52,597 nucleotides of DNA from Lachnospiraceae bacterium (GCA_017622795.1 JAGAQI010000059.1:1-52597); one strand, 5' to 3'. Positions 9,179 to 18,866 are shown, numbered from the stretch's first letter. Numbers and translations are program-made. The notes: generated by a model from the letters alone, not told the origin.

Positions 9179-9672
9179 TGCTGGGTGAAAAGTGGACGGT
9201 ATATTGGAACGAATATGCATCCGATACGTATTTATACGGTTCTCAGGTAATCTTTCATAAAAAAGACGATGTGGAATTCAGGAATCTTTTGATGCCGCCG
9301 GGTACCATTATGAAGCAATGGTATTCCAAAACGAATTTCCAGCTGCAGAAAATCGAGCCGACCCTGCCGATTATCGATGGAGAAGGGGAATATATGATTA
9401 CGTTAAATATCGATACGCAGGAAGAGGAACAGTGTCTGGGCAGACTGGTTTATTATGACCGGTACGGCATGGAAGCGGGAAATCTTACGTTAAGAGATAA
9501 AGAGACCATATTCCGTTGCCCGCTGAAAACGTATAGTTACCGGCTTCAGCTGATTAATGGCGGAGTTACAAATTTTCATTTTCATTCCATTGTGATTCAG
9601 GAAGTAATTCATGAGACAGAAGAAAAAAATAAAAAAGCTAAAAAGAATATTAAAAAGAGTAAAAAGAAATAA
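9178..9672 (+). CDS. asp3: Accessory Sec system protein Asp3
   Basis: A small 164-residue beta-rich protein of the Asp1/2/3 complex, thought to bridge unfolded, glycosylated Ser-rich substrate and SecA2. It matches the family in size and in its beginning (MLGEKWTVYWNEYASDTYLYGS) and in the internal LMPPGTIMKQWYSKTNF segment. It ends with a Lys-rich tail (EKNKKAKKNIKKSKKK). The ATG overlaps the asp2 stop by one base. The last 62 bases overlap the secA2 start in a different frame. Confidence 0.9.
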   Translation: MLGEKWTVYWNEYASDTYLYGSQVIFHKKDDVEFRNLLMPPGTIMKQWYSKTNFQLQKIEPTLPIIDGEGEYMITLNIDTQEEEQCLGRLVYYDRYGMEAGNLTLRDKETIFRCPLKTYSYRLQLINGGVTNFHFHSIVIQEVIHETEEKNKKAKKNIKKSKKK

Positions 9673-11947
9673 GAATAGAATGCAGCAGCTGACGGATGAG
9701 CAGTTGCAGCAGCTGACGGTGGAGTTTAAAGAACGTTTGGCGTCCGGAGAAACATTGGATTCTATTTTACCCGAGGCGTATGCCGCTGTTTGTGAGGCGG
9801 ATTTTCGCGTACTGGGTAAATTTCCGTATGACGTACAGGTAATGGGTGCCATTGCCATGCATCAGGGGAAACTTATCGAAATGAATACCGGTGAAGGTAA
9901 AACACTGATGGCAACTATGCCGCTTTACTTAAATGCCCTGACGGGGAAGAGCACTATTTTACTTACCACGAATGAGTACCTTGCTCTTCGTGATGCTGAG
10001 GAAATGGGTGAAGTATACCGTTTTATGGGACTTACGGTAGCTGCCGGTGTACAGGCAAGGGCAGAAGATCACTTTACCAACGACGAAAAACGGGAAATAT
10101 ATGATTCGGATATTGTGTATACTACCCATGGCGTGTTTGGGTTTGACTATTTACTGAATAATCTGGTGACTACCGCATCGGACCGTTTTATGAGAGAACT
10201 GTACTATGTGATTATAGATGAAGCAGATTCCGTATTGTTAGACAGTTCCCAAACACCGTTGGTTATTTCCGGTTCGCCGAGAGTGCAATCCAATCTGTAT
10301 GAACTGGCCGACTTTTTTGTGACAACGCTGATGGAAGGCAGGGATTACGAAAAAGAAGAAACGAAGGTGTGGCTGACCGAAGAAGGAATACGATACGCGG
10401 AAAAGTTTTTCCGTATTGACAACTTTTTTGGTGAAAAATATTTTGAAATTAATCGCCATGTTACACTGGCATTACGTGCTCATGCAGTGTTTGAGATTGA
10501 AAAGGAATATATGATATCTAAGGACGGCGAGTTGAGGCTTTTGGATAACGGCTCCGGCCGTATGATGCCGGGAGTAAAGCTTCGAGGCGGACAACATCAG
10601 GCAATAGAAGTGAAGGAAGGTCTGGAAGTTTCCATGGAGAACCGCTCTGTGGCTTCCATTACCTATCAGAATCTGTTCCTGCTGTTTCCGAAAATGTCCG
10701 GCATGAGCGGAACTATATCTGATGCATCGGAAGAAATCCGTTCTGTATACGGAATTGATGTGATTGTAATTCCTCCGAGAGCAAAGCTCCGTCGTCGTGA
10801 CTTAAAGGATTATTATTATAAAAATGTGAAGCAACAGGTAGCGGCAGCTATGAAAACTATAGTAGAAACCCATAAAACAGGGCAACCGGTTTTAGTCGTG
10901 GTATCTACTATTGCAGAAACGGAATTAGTGTCCAAGTTGTTGATGGAAGAGCAGATTCCGCATAGTGTTTTAAATGCCAATAATGCTTTCTGGGAGGCGG
11001 AAATTATCAAAGAAGCCGGCCAAATGAATACAGTAACCGTAGCTACTGCTATGGCAGGCCGCGGAACGGATATCCGACTTGGCGAAGGCGTTAAGGAACT
11101 GGGCGGACTGGCAGTTATCGGTATCGGCCGGATGGCAAATATCCGTCAGGAGCGTCAGGCAAGAGGTCGTGCCGGAAGACAGGGTGACCCGGGATTCAGC
11201 CGTTTCTTTGTTTCCCTTCAAGACGAAGTAGTAAAACGAAGCGGAAGTATGAAAGCGGAAAAGTACGTGGAGAAAAAGCACTTTGTCCGCAGAGGCAAAC
11301 TGAAAAAAATCATTGATACGGCGCAAAAAACCGGTGAAGAATTTGCCGTAATGTCCAGAAGCAGGGCTATGGAATATGATCAGGTACTGCAACGACAGAG
11401 AAGCCTGATTTATGATACCAGAAACCAGTTGCTGGACGGTGAAGAGTTGGAATTAAAGAAAATATTGCAAATAGCGAAAAGCAATATCCGTGAATTTCTT
11501 GAGAGGAAAGAAAACCGGAATTTGCCGGCGGTGCGGCGGTATGTTTTAGATAATTTATCTTATCGCCTGGATGAAAACCTGACGGAGATTCCGGATTATG
11601 ATGACGAAGCGCTGATTAGATATTTAACTAATATTGTACTGGAAGGTTTGAAGAATCAGGAGGAGCGCCTTGGAAGCAAAGAAAAAATGAATGATTTCAT
11701 GCGGATTGCTACCTTACAGGCTGTAGACGATGCCTGGGTTGAACAGGTAGACTATTTACAGCAGTTACAGTATGCGGTATCCGGCCGTTCTTCTGCTCAG
11801 AGAAATCCGTTGTATGAGTATCAGCGTGACGCACTGGAATCCTTCCGGAAGATGGAGAAAACCATTCGGAGAAACATTATCCGAAATATTTTGCTTAGCG
11901 ATGTGCAAATAAACAAAGAACAAAAAATACAAATTCTTTTTCCATAG
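9611..11947 (+). CDS. secA2: Accessory Sec ATPase SecA2
   Basis: Motor ATPase dedicated to SRRP export. The 778 residues are shorter than housekeeping SecA and lack its C-terminal zinc-binding SEC-C tail, as expected for SecA2. Walker A is MNTGEGKT (from residue 91), Walker B is IIDEADSVLLDSS (about residue 200), and helicase motifs VATAMAGRGTDIRLG and RQARGRAGRQGDPG appear in the second nucleotide-binding domain. The annotated ATG gives a Lys/Arg-rich leader; a later ATG at 9680 (MQQLTDEQLQQL) is a possible alternative that would avoid most of the asp3 overlap. The gene is followed after 19 bases by gtfA. Confidence 0.95.
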   Translation: MRQKKKIKKLKRILKRVKRNKNRMQQLTDEQLQQLTVEFKERLASGETLDSILPEAYAAVCEADFRVLGKFPYDVQVMGAIAMHQGKLIEMNTGEGKTLMATMPLYLNALTGKSTILLTTNEYLALRDAEEMGEVYRFMGLTVAAGVQARAEDHFTNDEKREIYDSDIVYTTHGVFGFDYLLNNLVTTASDRFMRELYYVIIDEADSVLLDSSQTPLVISGSPRVQSNLYELADFFVTTLMEGRDYEKEETKVWLTEEGIRYAEKFFRIDNFFGEKYFEINRHVTLALRAHAVFEIEKEYMISKDGELRLLDNGSGRMMPGVKLRGGQHQAIEVKEGLEVSMENRSVASITYQNLFLLFPKMSGMSGTISDASEEIRSVYGIDVIVIPPRAKLRRRDLKDYYYKNVKQQVAAAMKTIVETHKTGQPVLVVVSTIAETELVSKLLMEEQIPHSVLNANNAFWEAEIIKEAGQMNTVTVATAMAGRGTDIRLGEGVKELGGLAVIGIGRMANIRQERQARGRAGRQGDPGFSRFFVSLQDEVVKRSGSMKAEKYVEKKHFVRRGKLKKIIDTAQKTGEEFAVMSRSRAMEYDQVLQRQRSLIYDTRNQLLDGEELELKKILQIAKSNIREFLERKENRNLPAVRRYVLDNLSYRLDENLTEIPDYDDEALIRYLTNIVLEGLKNQEERLGSKEKMNDFMRIATLQAVDDAWVEQVDYLQQLQYAVSGRSSAQRNPLYEYQRDALESFRKMEKTIRRNIIRNILLSDVQINKEQKIQILFP

Positions 11948-11966
11948 AGGACTACAGGAGGTTGAC

Positions 11967-13466
11967 ATGATTTACAACTTTAATTTAGGAATCGGCTGGG
12001 CCAGCAGTGGTGTAGAATATGCACAGTTGTATAGGGCCAGAATGTTCCGGAATATCGGGGAACCGGCAAAATTCGTTTTTACGGATATGTTTCCGCGGGA
12101 AAATATTGAGCATATGACAGAAAATATTGGCTTTCTTGATTCGGAAGTAGTATGGTTGTATACTTTTTTCACGGATACTAAAATATCTCCGGTTACTTAT
12201 ACCTTAAAGCAGTTGGAGGCAACCTTCGGAACTTCGGAATTTTCTTTTTCCAGAAACGGAAAGATAGTAAAGTATGTGTTTGAAGGAAATAATAATTTTT
12301 ATACCGCTTATATGGTGGATGAGACCAGTGATCGGGTACACCGGGTAGAATTGGTATCCGGAGGTTATTTAATCCGTAAAGACTATTTTACCTACTGCAG
12401 AATTTATTCGGAGTACTATGCACCGCTAAACAATCAGGCACATTTATATCAACGCCGGTTCTTTAACGAAGACGGTACGGTTGCCTATGAAGAAATAAAT
12501 GATGACGATGTGGTAATGTATCAGTTTCCGGACAAGCTGCTCTGCTCTAAAGAAGAGTTTGTGGGCTATATGGTGTCTAAGCTCAATTTAACGGCAGAGG
12601 ATGTGGTGATTATTGACAGAACCACCGGCATCGGTCAGGCAATTCTTAGAAATGTGGGTCCTGCTAAGGTGGGTATTGTAATCCATGCAGATCATTTCAG
12701 CGAAGGAAGCACCGACGAACATAATATTCTTTGGAACAATTATTATGAGTATGCGTTTTCGCAGCACAGACACATTGATTTTTTTGTAACTGCTACGGAT
12801 GACCAGAATCGTCTGGTAAGGGAGCAGTTTAAGAAATATAAAGGCGTGGAACCAAACGTGATTACGATTCCTGTAGGAAGCCTAAGGGAATTAAAAGTTC
12901 CGGGAACAACAAGAAAGAAGCATTCTTTGATTACCGCATCCAGACTGGCTACAGAAAAGCATGTAGACTGGCTGGTAGAAGCAGTAGCAAAAGCAAGAGA
13001 ATCTGTTCCGGATATTACCCTTGATATTTACGGCAAGGGACCGGAGGAGAAAAAAATTATGGAAACCGCAGAACGGCTGGGATGCACCGACTGTATTACA
13101 TTATGCGGACAGCAGAATTTGGACGAGGTATACCAAAACTACGAAGCCTATGCGGCAGGCTCCACAAGTGAAGGCTTTGGACTGACTTTGATGGAGGCAA
13201 TCGGAGCAGGTCTTCCGATTATCGGTTTTGATGTGCGTTACGGAAATAAGAATTTTATCGACCACGGAAAAAACGGTTACAAGATTCCGGTACATGACAC
13301 GATGGAAACAAAAGAACGTGTGGAAAAGCTGGCGGAGTGTATGGTTGAATTATTTACGGAAGCCGATTTGGATGCTTTTCATGGGCATTCCTATGAAAAA
13401 GCAAAGAACTATCTGACAACAGAGGTGGAAAAAAGATGGGCATTACTTTTGAAGCAGACAATATAG
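11967..13466 (+). CDS. gtfA: SRRP O-GlcNAc transferase catalytic subunit GtfA
   Basis: GT4-family GT-B glycosyltransferase that, in complex with GtfB, adds the first GlcNAc to Ser/Thr of the adhesin in the cytosol before export. The 499-residue protein begins with the diagnostic MIYNFNLGIGWASSGVEYAQ. It has a beta-rich add-on domain in the N-terminal half and a GT4 donor-binding region with EGFGLTLMEAIGAGLPIIGFD (about residues 395-415). An AGGAGG site precedes the ATG. The 3' end overlaps gtfB by 31 bases, fitting an obligate heteromer made in equal amounts. Confidence 0.95.
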   Translation: MIYNFNLGIGWASSGVEYAQLYRARMFRNIGEPAKFVFTDMFPRENIEHMTENIGFLDSEVVWLYTFFTDTKISPVTYTLKQLEATFGTSEFSFSRNGKIVKYVFEGNNNFYTAYMVDETSDRVHRVELVSGGYLIRKDYFTYCRIYSEYYAPLNNQAHLYQRRFFNEDGTVAYEEINDDDVVMYQFPDKLLCSKEEFVGYMVSKLNLTAEDVVIIDRTTGIGQAILRNVGPAKVGIVIHADHFSEGSTDEHNILWNNYYEYAFSQHRHIDFFVTATDDQNRLVREQFKKYKGVEPNVITIPVGSLRELKVPGTTRKKHSLITASRLATEKHVDWLVEAVAKARESVPDITLDIYGKGPEEKKIMETAERLGCTDCITLCGQQNLDEVYQNYEAYAAGSTSEGFGLTLMEAIGAGLPIIGFDVRYGNKNFIDHGKNGYKIPVHDTMETKERVEKLAECMVELFTEADLDAFHGHSYEKAKNYLTTEVEKRWALLLKQTI

Positions 13467-14788
13467 TATTACTTTTGGATAATTACGGGGAAGACAGTAA
13501 AAAACTGCATACCTCCTTTCTTCAGGCCGGAAAGAAGTATCCTGTGTTTGTCATTGAAGAGGATGGATTTTTACCGGAAGGAGTAACCTCGGTCTTCGGT
13601 TACTTTTTGGGTGCGTTTGCAACTTCAGAAAAGGTACCGGGAAAACCGAGATACTTTAATCAGATTACGGTGCCTGAATACTGGGAAATCAGTGCAAACA
13701 ACAATAGTGGTAAGGTTCATGAGTTAAACAAGGAACGGGCACGTATTTTTTATGCAGAGCCAAAACATAAACGTTTGGTAAAGGTGGTAGACTGGTATGA
13801 TGACAGAGGTGTGGTCCGTTCCAGCGATCATTACAACCGCTACGGTGCTTTATATGCAAGAACAATTTTCAATTCCAAGGGTCAGCGGGTAAATAAGTCT
13901 TATTTCAATGCTGAAGGAAAAGAAATATTGACAGAAAATTATGTAACCAGGGACATTATCTTAAATGATGGGGATGTAGTAAGAATTTTTAAGAATAAGC
14001 ATGAATTTACTACCTTTGTCTTGCAAAAAGCCGGTTATGCCGGACACAGGATATTTTTCAATACGTTGTCAACTTCTTTCTTTGTATCGGAACGGTTGCC
14101 GGAAAACGGAAATGGTGATGTTCTATTTTGGCAGGAACCGATTTCTGATGAAATTCCGGGCAATATGCGCTTGATTTTAAACGGAACCTCTAATCGTGCT
14201 GCTAAAATTATGGTACAGAGTGAGGAAGCATACCGCAAACTGTTAGCGCTCGGGGCTCCGGCGGAAAAGTTGAGAAGACTTGGATATATCTATCCGTTTG
14301 TAAAAGAAAATCTGGGAAAAAAAGAGGTGTTGATATGCACCAATTCCGACCGTATTGCAGAAGTGGAAAAAATTGTGGAGGCATTACCGGAACTGCATTT
14401 TTCCATTGCGGCAATTACGGAAATGTCTTCTAAGCTGATGAGCATGGAGAAGTACAGCAATGTCAGCCTGTATCCGGGAGTAAAGATGAAGGTGCTGGAT
14501 GAATTGTTTATGAAAGCTGATTTTTATTTGGATATTAATCATGAGTCAGAAATAGTATCTGCTGTAGAAAAAGCTTTCCTGCATAATCAGTTAATCTTTG
14601 CGTTTAAGGAAACCCTTCATAACGCATTCTACGTGGCCACAGAGCACATATATACAGTGGATAGGGTAAATGAACTGGTTTTGGATATAAAAGCTGTTAT
14701 GGGAAGTACAGCACTCTTAAAAGAATATTTGGAAAGACAGAAGAAAGCAGCAATGCAGGAATCTGCAGAAACTTATTTGGGGATTTAA
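13436..14788 (+). CDS. gtfB: SRRP glycosylation chaperone/co-transferase GtfB
   Basis: GtfB is the non-catalytic partner of GtfA that binds the Ser-rich acceptor and stabilises the enzyme. The 450-residue product keeps the GT-B-like layout and the family-like segments GFLPEGVTSVFGYFLG and KPRYFNQITVPEYWEISANN. The start at 13436 lies within gtfA. It is the last gene of the accessory Sec set here; no further adhesin-modifying glycosyltransferase (such as GtfC) follows, suggesting a short O-glycan unless other transferases act from elsewhere. Confidence 0.92.
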   Translation: MGITFEADNIVLLLDNYGEDSKKLHTSFLQAGKKYPVFVIEEDGFLPEGVTSVFGYFLGAFATSEKVPGKPRYFNQITVPEYWEISANNNSGKVHELNKERARIFYAEPKHKRLVKVVDWYDDRGVVRSSDHYNRYGALYARTIFNSKGQRVNKSYFNAEGKEILTENYVTRDIILNDGDVVRIFKNKHEFTTFVLQKAGYAGHRIFFNTLSTSFFVSERLPENGNGDVLFWQEPISDEIPGNMRLILNGTSNRAAKIMVQSEEAYRKLLALGAPAEKLRRLGYIYPFVKENLGKKEVLICTNSDRIAEVEKIVEALPELHFSIAAITEMSSKLMSMEKYSNVSLYPGVKMKVLDELFMKADFYLDINHESEIVSAVEKAFLHNQLIFAFKETLHNAFYVATEHIYTVDRVNELVLDIKAVMGSTALLKEYLERQKKAAMQESAETYLGI

Positions 14789-14807
14789 TTGAGATAAGGG
14801 GTTTACG

Positions 14808-16760
14808 ATGGATAATACGGAATTTCGCTATTTGGAACAGTTGTCAAAGCTTTATCCGACCATAGGAAAAGCATCGACAGAGATTATCAATTTGCAGTCA
14901 ATTTTAAACCTGCCAAAGGGAACAGAGCATTTTCTGTCAGACATTCACGGGGAATACGAAGCATTTTCTCATGTGCTTCATAACGGCTCCGGTGCGGTGC
15001 GCAAGAAAATCGACGATGTATTCGGCCATACCTTAAGTAATATGGATAAGTCTGCTCTGGCAACCCTGATTTACTATCCAAAGCAGAAAATCGAACTGGT
15101 AAAGCAGGCGGAACCGGACATCATCAACTGGTACAAGATTACGTTATACCGCCTGATTGAAGTATGTAAGGTGGTTTCCTCCAAATATACCAGAAGTAAG
15201 GTGCGCAAGGCTCTGCCGGAGGACTACGGTTATATCATCGAAGAATTGATTACGGAAAAATCCGAGGTGTTAAACAAAGAGGCTTATTATGAGTCTATTG
15301 TTAATACCATCGTGGAAATCGGTAATTCCGAGGAATTTATTATTGCCTTGGCAAAGGTTATCCAGCAGCTGGTAATTGACCGTTTGCATATCTTAGGTGA
15401 TATTTTTGACAGAGGTCCGGCGCCGCATCTGATTATGGACCGTATGTGCCGGTATCATTCCGTGGATTTCCAATGGGGTAATCACGATATTCTTTGGATG
15501 GGCGCCGCAGCAGGACATATGGCATGTATCGCCAATGTCATCCGCAACAGCGTCCAGTACGGGAATCTTGGCATTTTAGAGGATGGTTACGGTATCAATA
15601 TGCTTCCGCTTGCCACCTTTGCCCTGGATACCTACGCGGAGGATGACTGTAAGTGTTTTGAACTGAAAGAAAAGAATCAGGTGTCCGACCGGGAAAACGA
15701 GATGGTCATGAAGATGCACAAAGCCATTGTCATACTCAAGTTTAAACTGGAAGGCCAGATTGCCATGGCAAGGGCGGACTTTGGTCTGCAGGACCGCTGT
15801 TTGTTGCATTTGATTGATTATGAAAAAGGAACGATTGTGCTGGAAGGAAAGGAATATGAGCTGTTAGACAAAAACTTCCCGACCATTAATCCGGAGAATC
15901 CTTATACACTTACGGAGGAAGAAGCAGATGTGATGAAGCGTCTTCGTAACTCCTTCCTGCACTGTGAAAAGCTGCAGCGTCATGTGCAGTTGTTATTAAG
16001 CCGAGGCAGCCTGTATAAAATTTATAACAATAATCTGCTGTATCACGGCTGTGTGCCGATGAATGAGGATGGCAGCTTTACGGAAGTCACCTTGTTTGGC
16101 GAGACCCACAAGGGTAAGAAGCTTTACGATATGCTGGAAAGCTACGTGCGTAAGGCATTTTTTGCAGAGGATAAGGAAGAAAAAGAGAAGGGTGCCGATA
16201 TCATGTGGTATCTTTGGAATGCTCCGAATTCTCCGATTTACGGCCGTAGCAAAATGTCTACCTTTGAACGGTATTTTATTGATGATAAAGACCTTTACGT
16301 GGAAATCAAAAATCCGTATTACCGGTTAATTGAGCATACGGAAACTGCCATTCAGATTTTACAGGAATTCGGTCTTTCCGTAGACACGGCCCACATTATC
16401 AACGGACATGTCCCGGTGCACCGTATGGCGGGAGAAAGTCCGGTAAAATGCGGCGGCAAGGTGATTGTCATCGACGGTGGTTTTTCCAAGACCTACCGCA
16501 GGGAAACCGGCATTGCCGGCTACACGCTGGTTTACAATTCCTACGGACTTACCCTAACCGCCCACGAGCCGTTTGTGTCAAAGGAGCTGGCCATCAGCAA
16601 GGAAATCGATATTGTTTCCAGACAGGAAGCGGTAGAGCGTATGTATCACCGCATGCTGGTGGGCGACACCGACCAGGGCAAAATGATAAAAGAACGTATT
16701 GAGGATTTAAAGAAACTCATTGCGGCGTACCGTTGCGGTGAGATTGTGGAGAAGAGATAA
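14808..16760 (+). CDS. fbp: Class III fructose-1,6-bisphosphatase
   Basis: Gluconeogenic hydrolysis of fructose 1,6-bisphosphate to fructose 6-phosphate by the Firmicutes-type (FBPase_2) enzyme. At 650 residues it has the full family length. Calcineurin-like metallophosphoesterase motifs are visible: FLSDIHGEYEAF (about residue 42), GDIFDRGPAP (about 197), WGNHDILWMGAAAGH (about 223) and INGHVPVHRMAGESP (about 532). A ribosome site (AAGGGG) precedes the ATG by 8 bases. It follows gtfB by 19 bases on the same strand and may be read through from the adhesin operon, though a functional link is not evident. It converges with the minus-strand gene at 16767 with only 6 bases between stops. Confidence 0.95.
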   Translation: MDNTEFRYLEQLSKLYPTIGKASTEIINLQSILNLPKGTEHFLSDIHGEYEAFSHVLHNGSGAVRKKIDDVFGHTLSNMDKSALATLIYYPKQKIELVKQAEPDIINWYKITLYRLIEVCKVVSSKYTRSKVRKALPEDYGYIIEELITEKSEVLNKEAYYESIVNTIVEIGNSEEFIIALAKVIQQLVIDRLHILGDIFDRGPAPHLIMDRMCRYHSVDFQWGNHDILWMGAAAGHMACIANVIRNSVQYGNLGILEDGYGINMLPLATFALDTYAEDDCKCFELKEKNQVSDRENEMVMKMHKAIVILKFKLEGQIAMARADFGLQDRCLLHLIDYEKGTIVLEGKEYELLDKNFPTINPENPYTLTEEEADVMKRLRNSFLHCEKLQRHVQLLLSRGSLYKIYNNNLLYHGCVPMNEDGSFTEVTLFGETHKGKKLYDMLESYVRKAFFAEDKEEKEKGADIMWYLWNAPNSPIYGRSKMSTFERYFIDDKDLYVEIKNPYYRLIEHTETAIQILQEFGLSVDTAHIINGHVPVHRMAGESPVKCGGKVIVIDGGFSKTYRRETGIAGYTLVYNSYGLTLTAHEPFVSKELAISKEIDIVSRQEAVERMYHRMLVGDTDQGKMIKERIEDLKKLIAAYRCGEIVEKR

Positions 16761-16766
16761 AGCAGG

Positions 16767-17222
16767 TTATTTCTCCTCTTTAATTAAATTCACCTCATCC
16801 CCATCCTTTAAATTTTCATAACCCGATAAAATAATCATATCGCGGAAAAATGAGTCACTAATTGCATAATGGGTATCATTCTCCTTGGAACTGTCAACTT
16901 TCAAGGAGATTTTTTTTGCATAATAATAGGTCATTTCGTCGGTGACCTTGGTGGTAACGGTAAAAATCTGCCCGGAATCGTAAAGCTCCTTTGGAATGCC
17001 CGGCATCTGCTTGGTTGCAATGCGGGGCTCGCCGTTTTCCGGAGTGAAAAGGTAGGTAAAGCTTACATTACCAAGACGGCTGGCGGTAACTTGAGGCAGT
17101 CTTGCCAAATGGATGTCTTTTGCTGTTAAGGTAAGGAGCAACATGACACCATAAAAGAGTACAGAAAGCAACAGTAACGGCAGAAAATGTTTTTTGCCGC
17201 TGCTTTTTTTAGTTTGTTTCAT
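16767..17222 (-). CDS. Small membrane-anchored protein of the ABC permease operon, function unknown
   Basis: A 151-residue protein with a Lys-rich N-terminus, one membrane segment (about residues 12-34) and an extracytoplasmic domain of about 115 residues. It does not match a family I can name with confidence. The start overlaps the end of the upstream permease gene by 14 bases, so it is translationally coupled as the third gene of a permease operon. A role as accessory subunit of the transporter is the simplest inference. The outside domain ends with an ENLKDGDEVNLIKEEK segment, loosely like the barrel end of secretion accessory proteins, but this is weak. Confidence 0.7.
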   Translation of the reverse strand: MKQTKKSSGKKHFLPLLLLSVLFYGVMLLLTLTAKDIHLARLPQVTASRLGNVSFTYLFTPENGEPRIATKQMPGIPKELYDSGQIFTVTTKVTDEMTYYYAKKISLKVDSSKENDTHYAISDSFFRDMIILSGYENLKDGDEVNLIKEEK

Positions 17223-17970
17223 GCAGTGTCAGCCCCCTTTCCAGTTCCCGATGGAAGAACAGATAGAGAAGTAAAATTGGTATCATAAATACTACAGAAG
17301 CAGGATAGAGTACCTGGTCACTAACGTTTTTTGTGTCGCTGAAAAATACAGTGAGGGTCTTCAGATTTTCATCCTGTAACAGGAGCATCGGCTGTTCCAG
17401 CATGTTCCAGCATTCGGCAAAGACAAACAGACCCACCGCATAGAGGCAGACCTTTACCTGAGGAGCCACTGCATGAAGAAGAATACGCACCATGGAATTG
17501 GTTTCTAAGCGCATGGCTTCAATGACGGAGCCATCCATGCTTTTCATATACTGACGCAGAACCACCACGCCAAAAGGAGAAAAAATCATCGGAAGGATAA
17601 TTCCTGCACGGGTGTTTAAGATGCCCATATCCCGCAGACCGATATAATTTGGCAGAATCATAACCTGCAGCGGCATCATCATCAGGATGATATAAAAGAA
17701 AAACAGGGCCTCTTTTCCTTTAAAGCGGGCAAAGGAGAAGGCAAAGGCTGCCGGAAGGATAACCACCAGCTGCAGTGCGGTAATGACATAGGCATAAAGG
17801 ACGGAATTCCAAAACATGGTGTAAAAACGGAAACAGTCAAAAAACAGCTCGTCATAGCCGGAAAATCCAACCTGTCCGTCCGGATAAAAGGACAGCAGGA
17901 TGGTTGCCAGGGTTGGCAGGAAAAATACCGCTGCCAGTAAAAGCAGCAGAAAACGTAGTAGTTGTTTCAT
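17209..17970 (-). CDS. ABC transporter permease, carbohydrate type (MalG-like)
   Basis: Inner-membrane permease of the binding-protein-dependent (CUT1-like) ABC class, 253 residues with about six membrane helices. The EAA loop that contacts the ATPase is present in position but divergent: EAMRLETNSMVRILLHAVAPQVK lacks the usual Gly after the EAA box. The gene overlaps the MalF-like gene by four bases and the small membrane protein gene by 14. No ATPase is encoded nearby; a shared MsmK-type ATPase elsewhere is usual for this class. The apparent solute-binding partner is the lipoprotein at 23344, inferred from shared promoter motifs. Confidence 0.85.
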   Translation of the reverse strand: MKQLLRFLLLLLAAVFFLPTLATILLSFYPDGQVGFSGYDELFFDCFRFYTMFWNSVLYAYVITALQLVVILPAAFAFSFARFKGKEALFFFYIILMMMPLQVMILPNYIGLRDMGILNTRAGIILPMIFSPFGVVVLRQYMKSMDGSVIEAMRLETNSMVRILLHAVAPQVKVCLYAVGLFVFAECWNMLEQPMLLLQDENLKTLTVFFSDTKNVSDQVLYPASVVFMIPILLLYLFFHRELERGLTLHETN

Positions 17971-18776
17971 CTTTGGTACCTCCGTTCTGCCAGAAGAAAG
18001 GCGGATACGATGGCTGCCACCAGTAAGGAGGTAAGCACCGAGGAGGAGGCAAGGGCCTGATAGTCAAATTTTAAAAAGTTATTGTTCATGTAATATTGCA
18101 GGGTATAGCCGTAATCCGGCGGGTAGTTACTGCCATAATACAAATAGCTTTCACGGAAAATTTTAAAGGAATTGACAATGGCCATCAGGGTGGAAAAGGA
18201 GATGGTCGGTAAAATCAGCGGCAGGGTGATTTTTACGTGCAGGGAAAAGCCTCCCGCACCGTCGAGTTTTGCGGCCTCATATAGCTCATCTTCGATAGTG
18301 GTGAGGGCAGCGGTAAGTAAAATAATGCAAATGCCGATATTTTTCCAGATAAACAAAAGGTATAGCGGAAGCTCGTTTTCTACCTGCCCGAATACTGCCC
18401 GGAAAAACAGTACCACACTGGCAGTAGGAAGCAGCATTGGCAGAATAAAAGCTACCCGCACCAACCGCAGCTTTTTTAACAGAAAGGTGAGCCCCAAAGA
18501 GACTGCAATGGCAAGCAGAATCAGCACAGGCACACAAACAGTAATCAGCTTGATGCTGTTAAAAAAGGCAAGACGGAAGTACTCGTTCTGAATGGCATCT
18601 ATGTAATTTTTAAGACCTACAAAGTCCTTTTTAAACTGGTTGTTGATAAGGGAATAATACAGCACCCGCAGATATGGGATGATATAAAACAATAGTAATC
18701 CCAAAAGGCTTGGCACCAGGCACAGAAGGCACTTGGTATTCCAGCGGATGGATTTATGAGGTTTTACGGTAGCCAT
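17967..18776 (-). CDS. ABC transporter permease, carbohydrate type (MalF-like)
   Basis: Permease subunit partnering the MalG-like protein. The start is set at the ATG ending at 18776 (MATVKPHKSIRWN) because GGAGGTA lies just upstream; the longer frame to 18857 begins within the promoter and has no ribosome site. The 269-residue product has about six helices and a canonical EAA loop (EAAKLDGAGGFSLHVKITLPLILP region, split here for brevity). First gene of a three-gene minus-strand operon. Its promoter carries one of three TGACCCTTTAC motifs, suggesting control by the neighbouring regulator at 18938. Confidence 0.88.
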   Translation of the reverse strand: MATVKPHKSIRWNTKCLLCLVPSLLGLLLFYIIPYLRVLYYSLINNQFKKDFVGLKNYIDAIQNEYFRLAFFNSIKLITVCVPVLILLAIAVSLGLTFLLKKLRLVRVAFILPMLLPTASVVLFFRAVFGQVENELPLYLLFIWKNIGICIILLTAALTTIEDELYEAAKLDGAGGFSLHVKITLPLILPTISFSTLMAIVNSFKIFRESYLYYGSNYPPDYGYTLQYYMNNNFLKFDYQALASSSVLTSLLVAAIVSAFLLAERRYQR

Positions 18777-18811
18777 GTCGGTACCTCCAATCGAATAGTA
18801 TAGACAAGAAT

Positions 18812-18847
18812 ATTTTAGCAGAAAAAACAGGGGCATGTAAAGGGTCA
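18812..18847 (-). promoter_or_regulatory. Promoter of permease operon with TGACCCTTTAC motif (site A)
   Basis: On the minus strand TTTACA (18836-18841), an 18-base spacer and an extended -10 TGCTAAAAT (hexamer 18812-18817) form a good sigma-A promoter. The -35 sits inside TGACCCTTTAC (plus-strand GTAAAGGGTCA at 18837-18847), the same 11 bases found at two other promoters near 21.1 kb. Confidence 0.75.
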
Positions 18848-18866
18848 AAGTTGTCACATTTGGCTA

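Noticed and set aside
18777-18857. 27-residue N-terminal extension of the MalF-like permease
   Set aside because: It overlaps the promoter, and a good ribosome site precedes the internal ATG at 18776.
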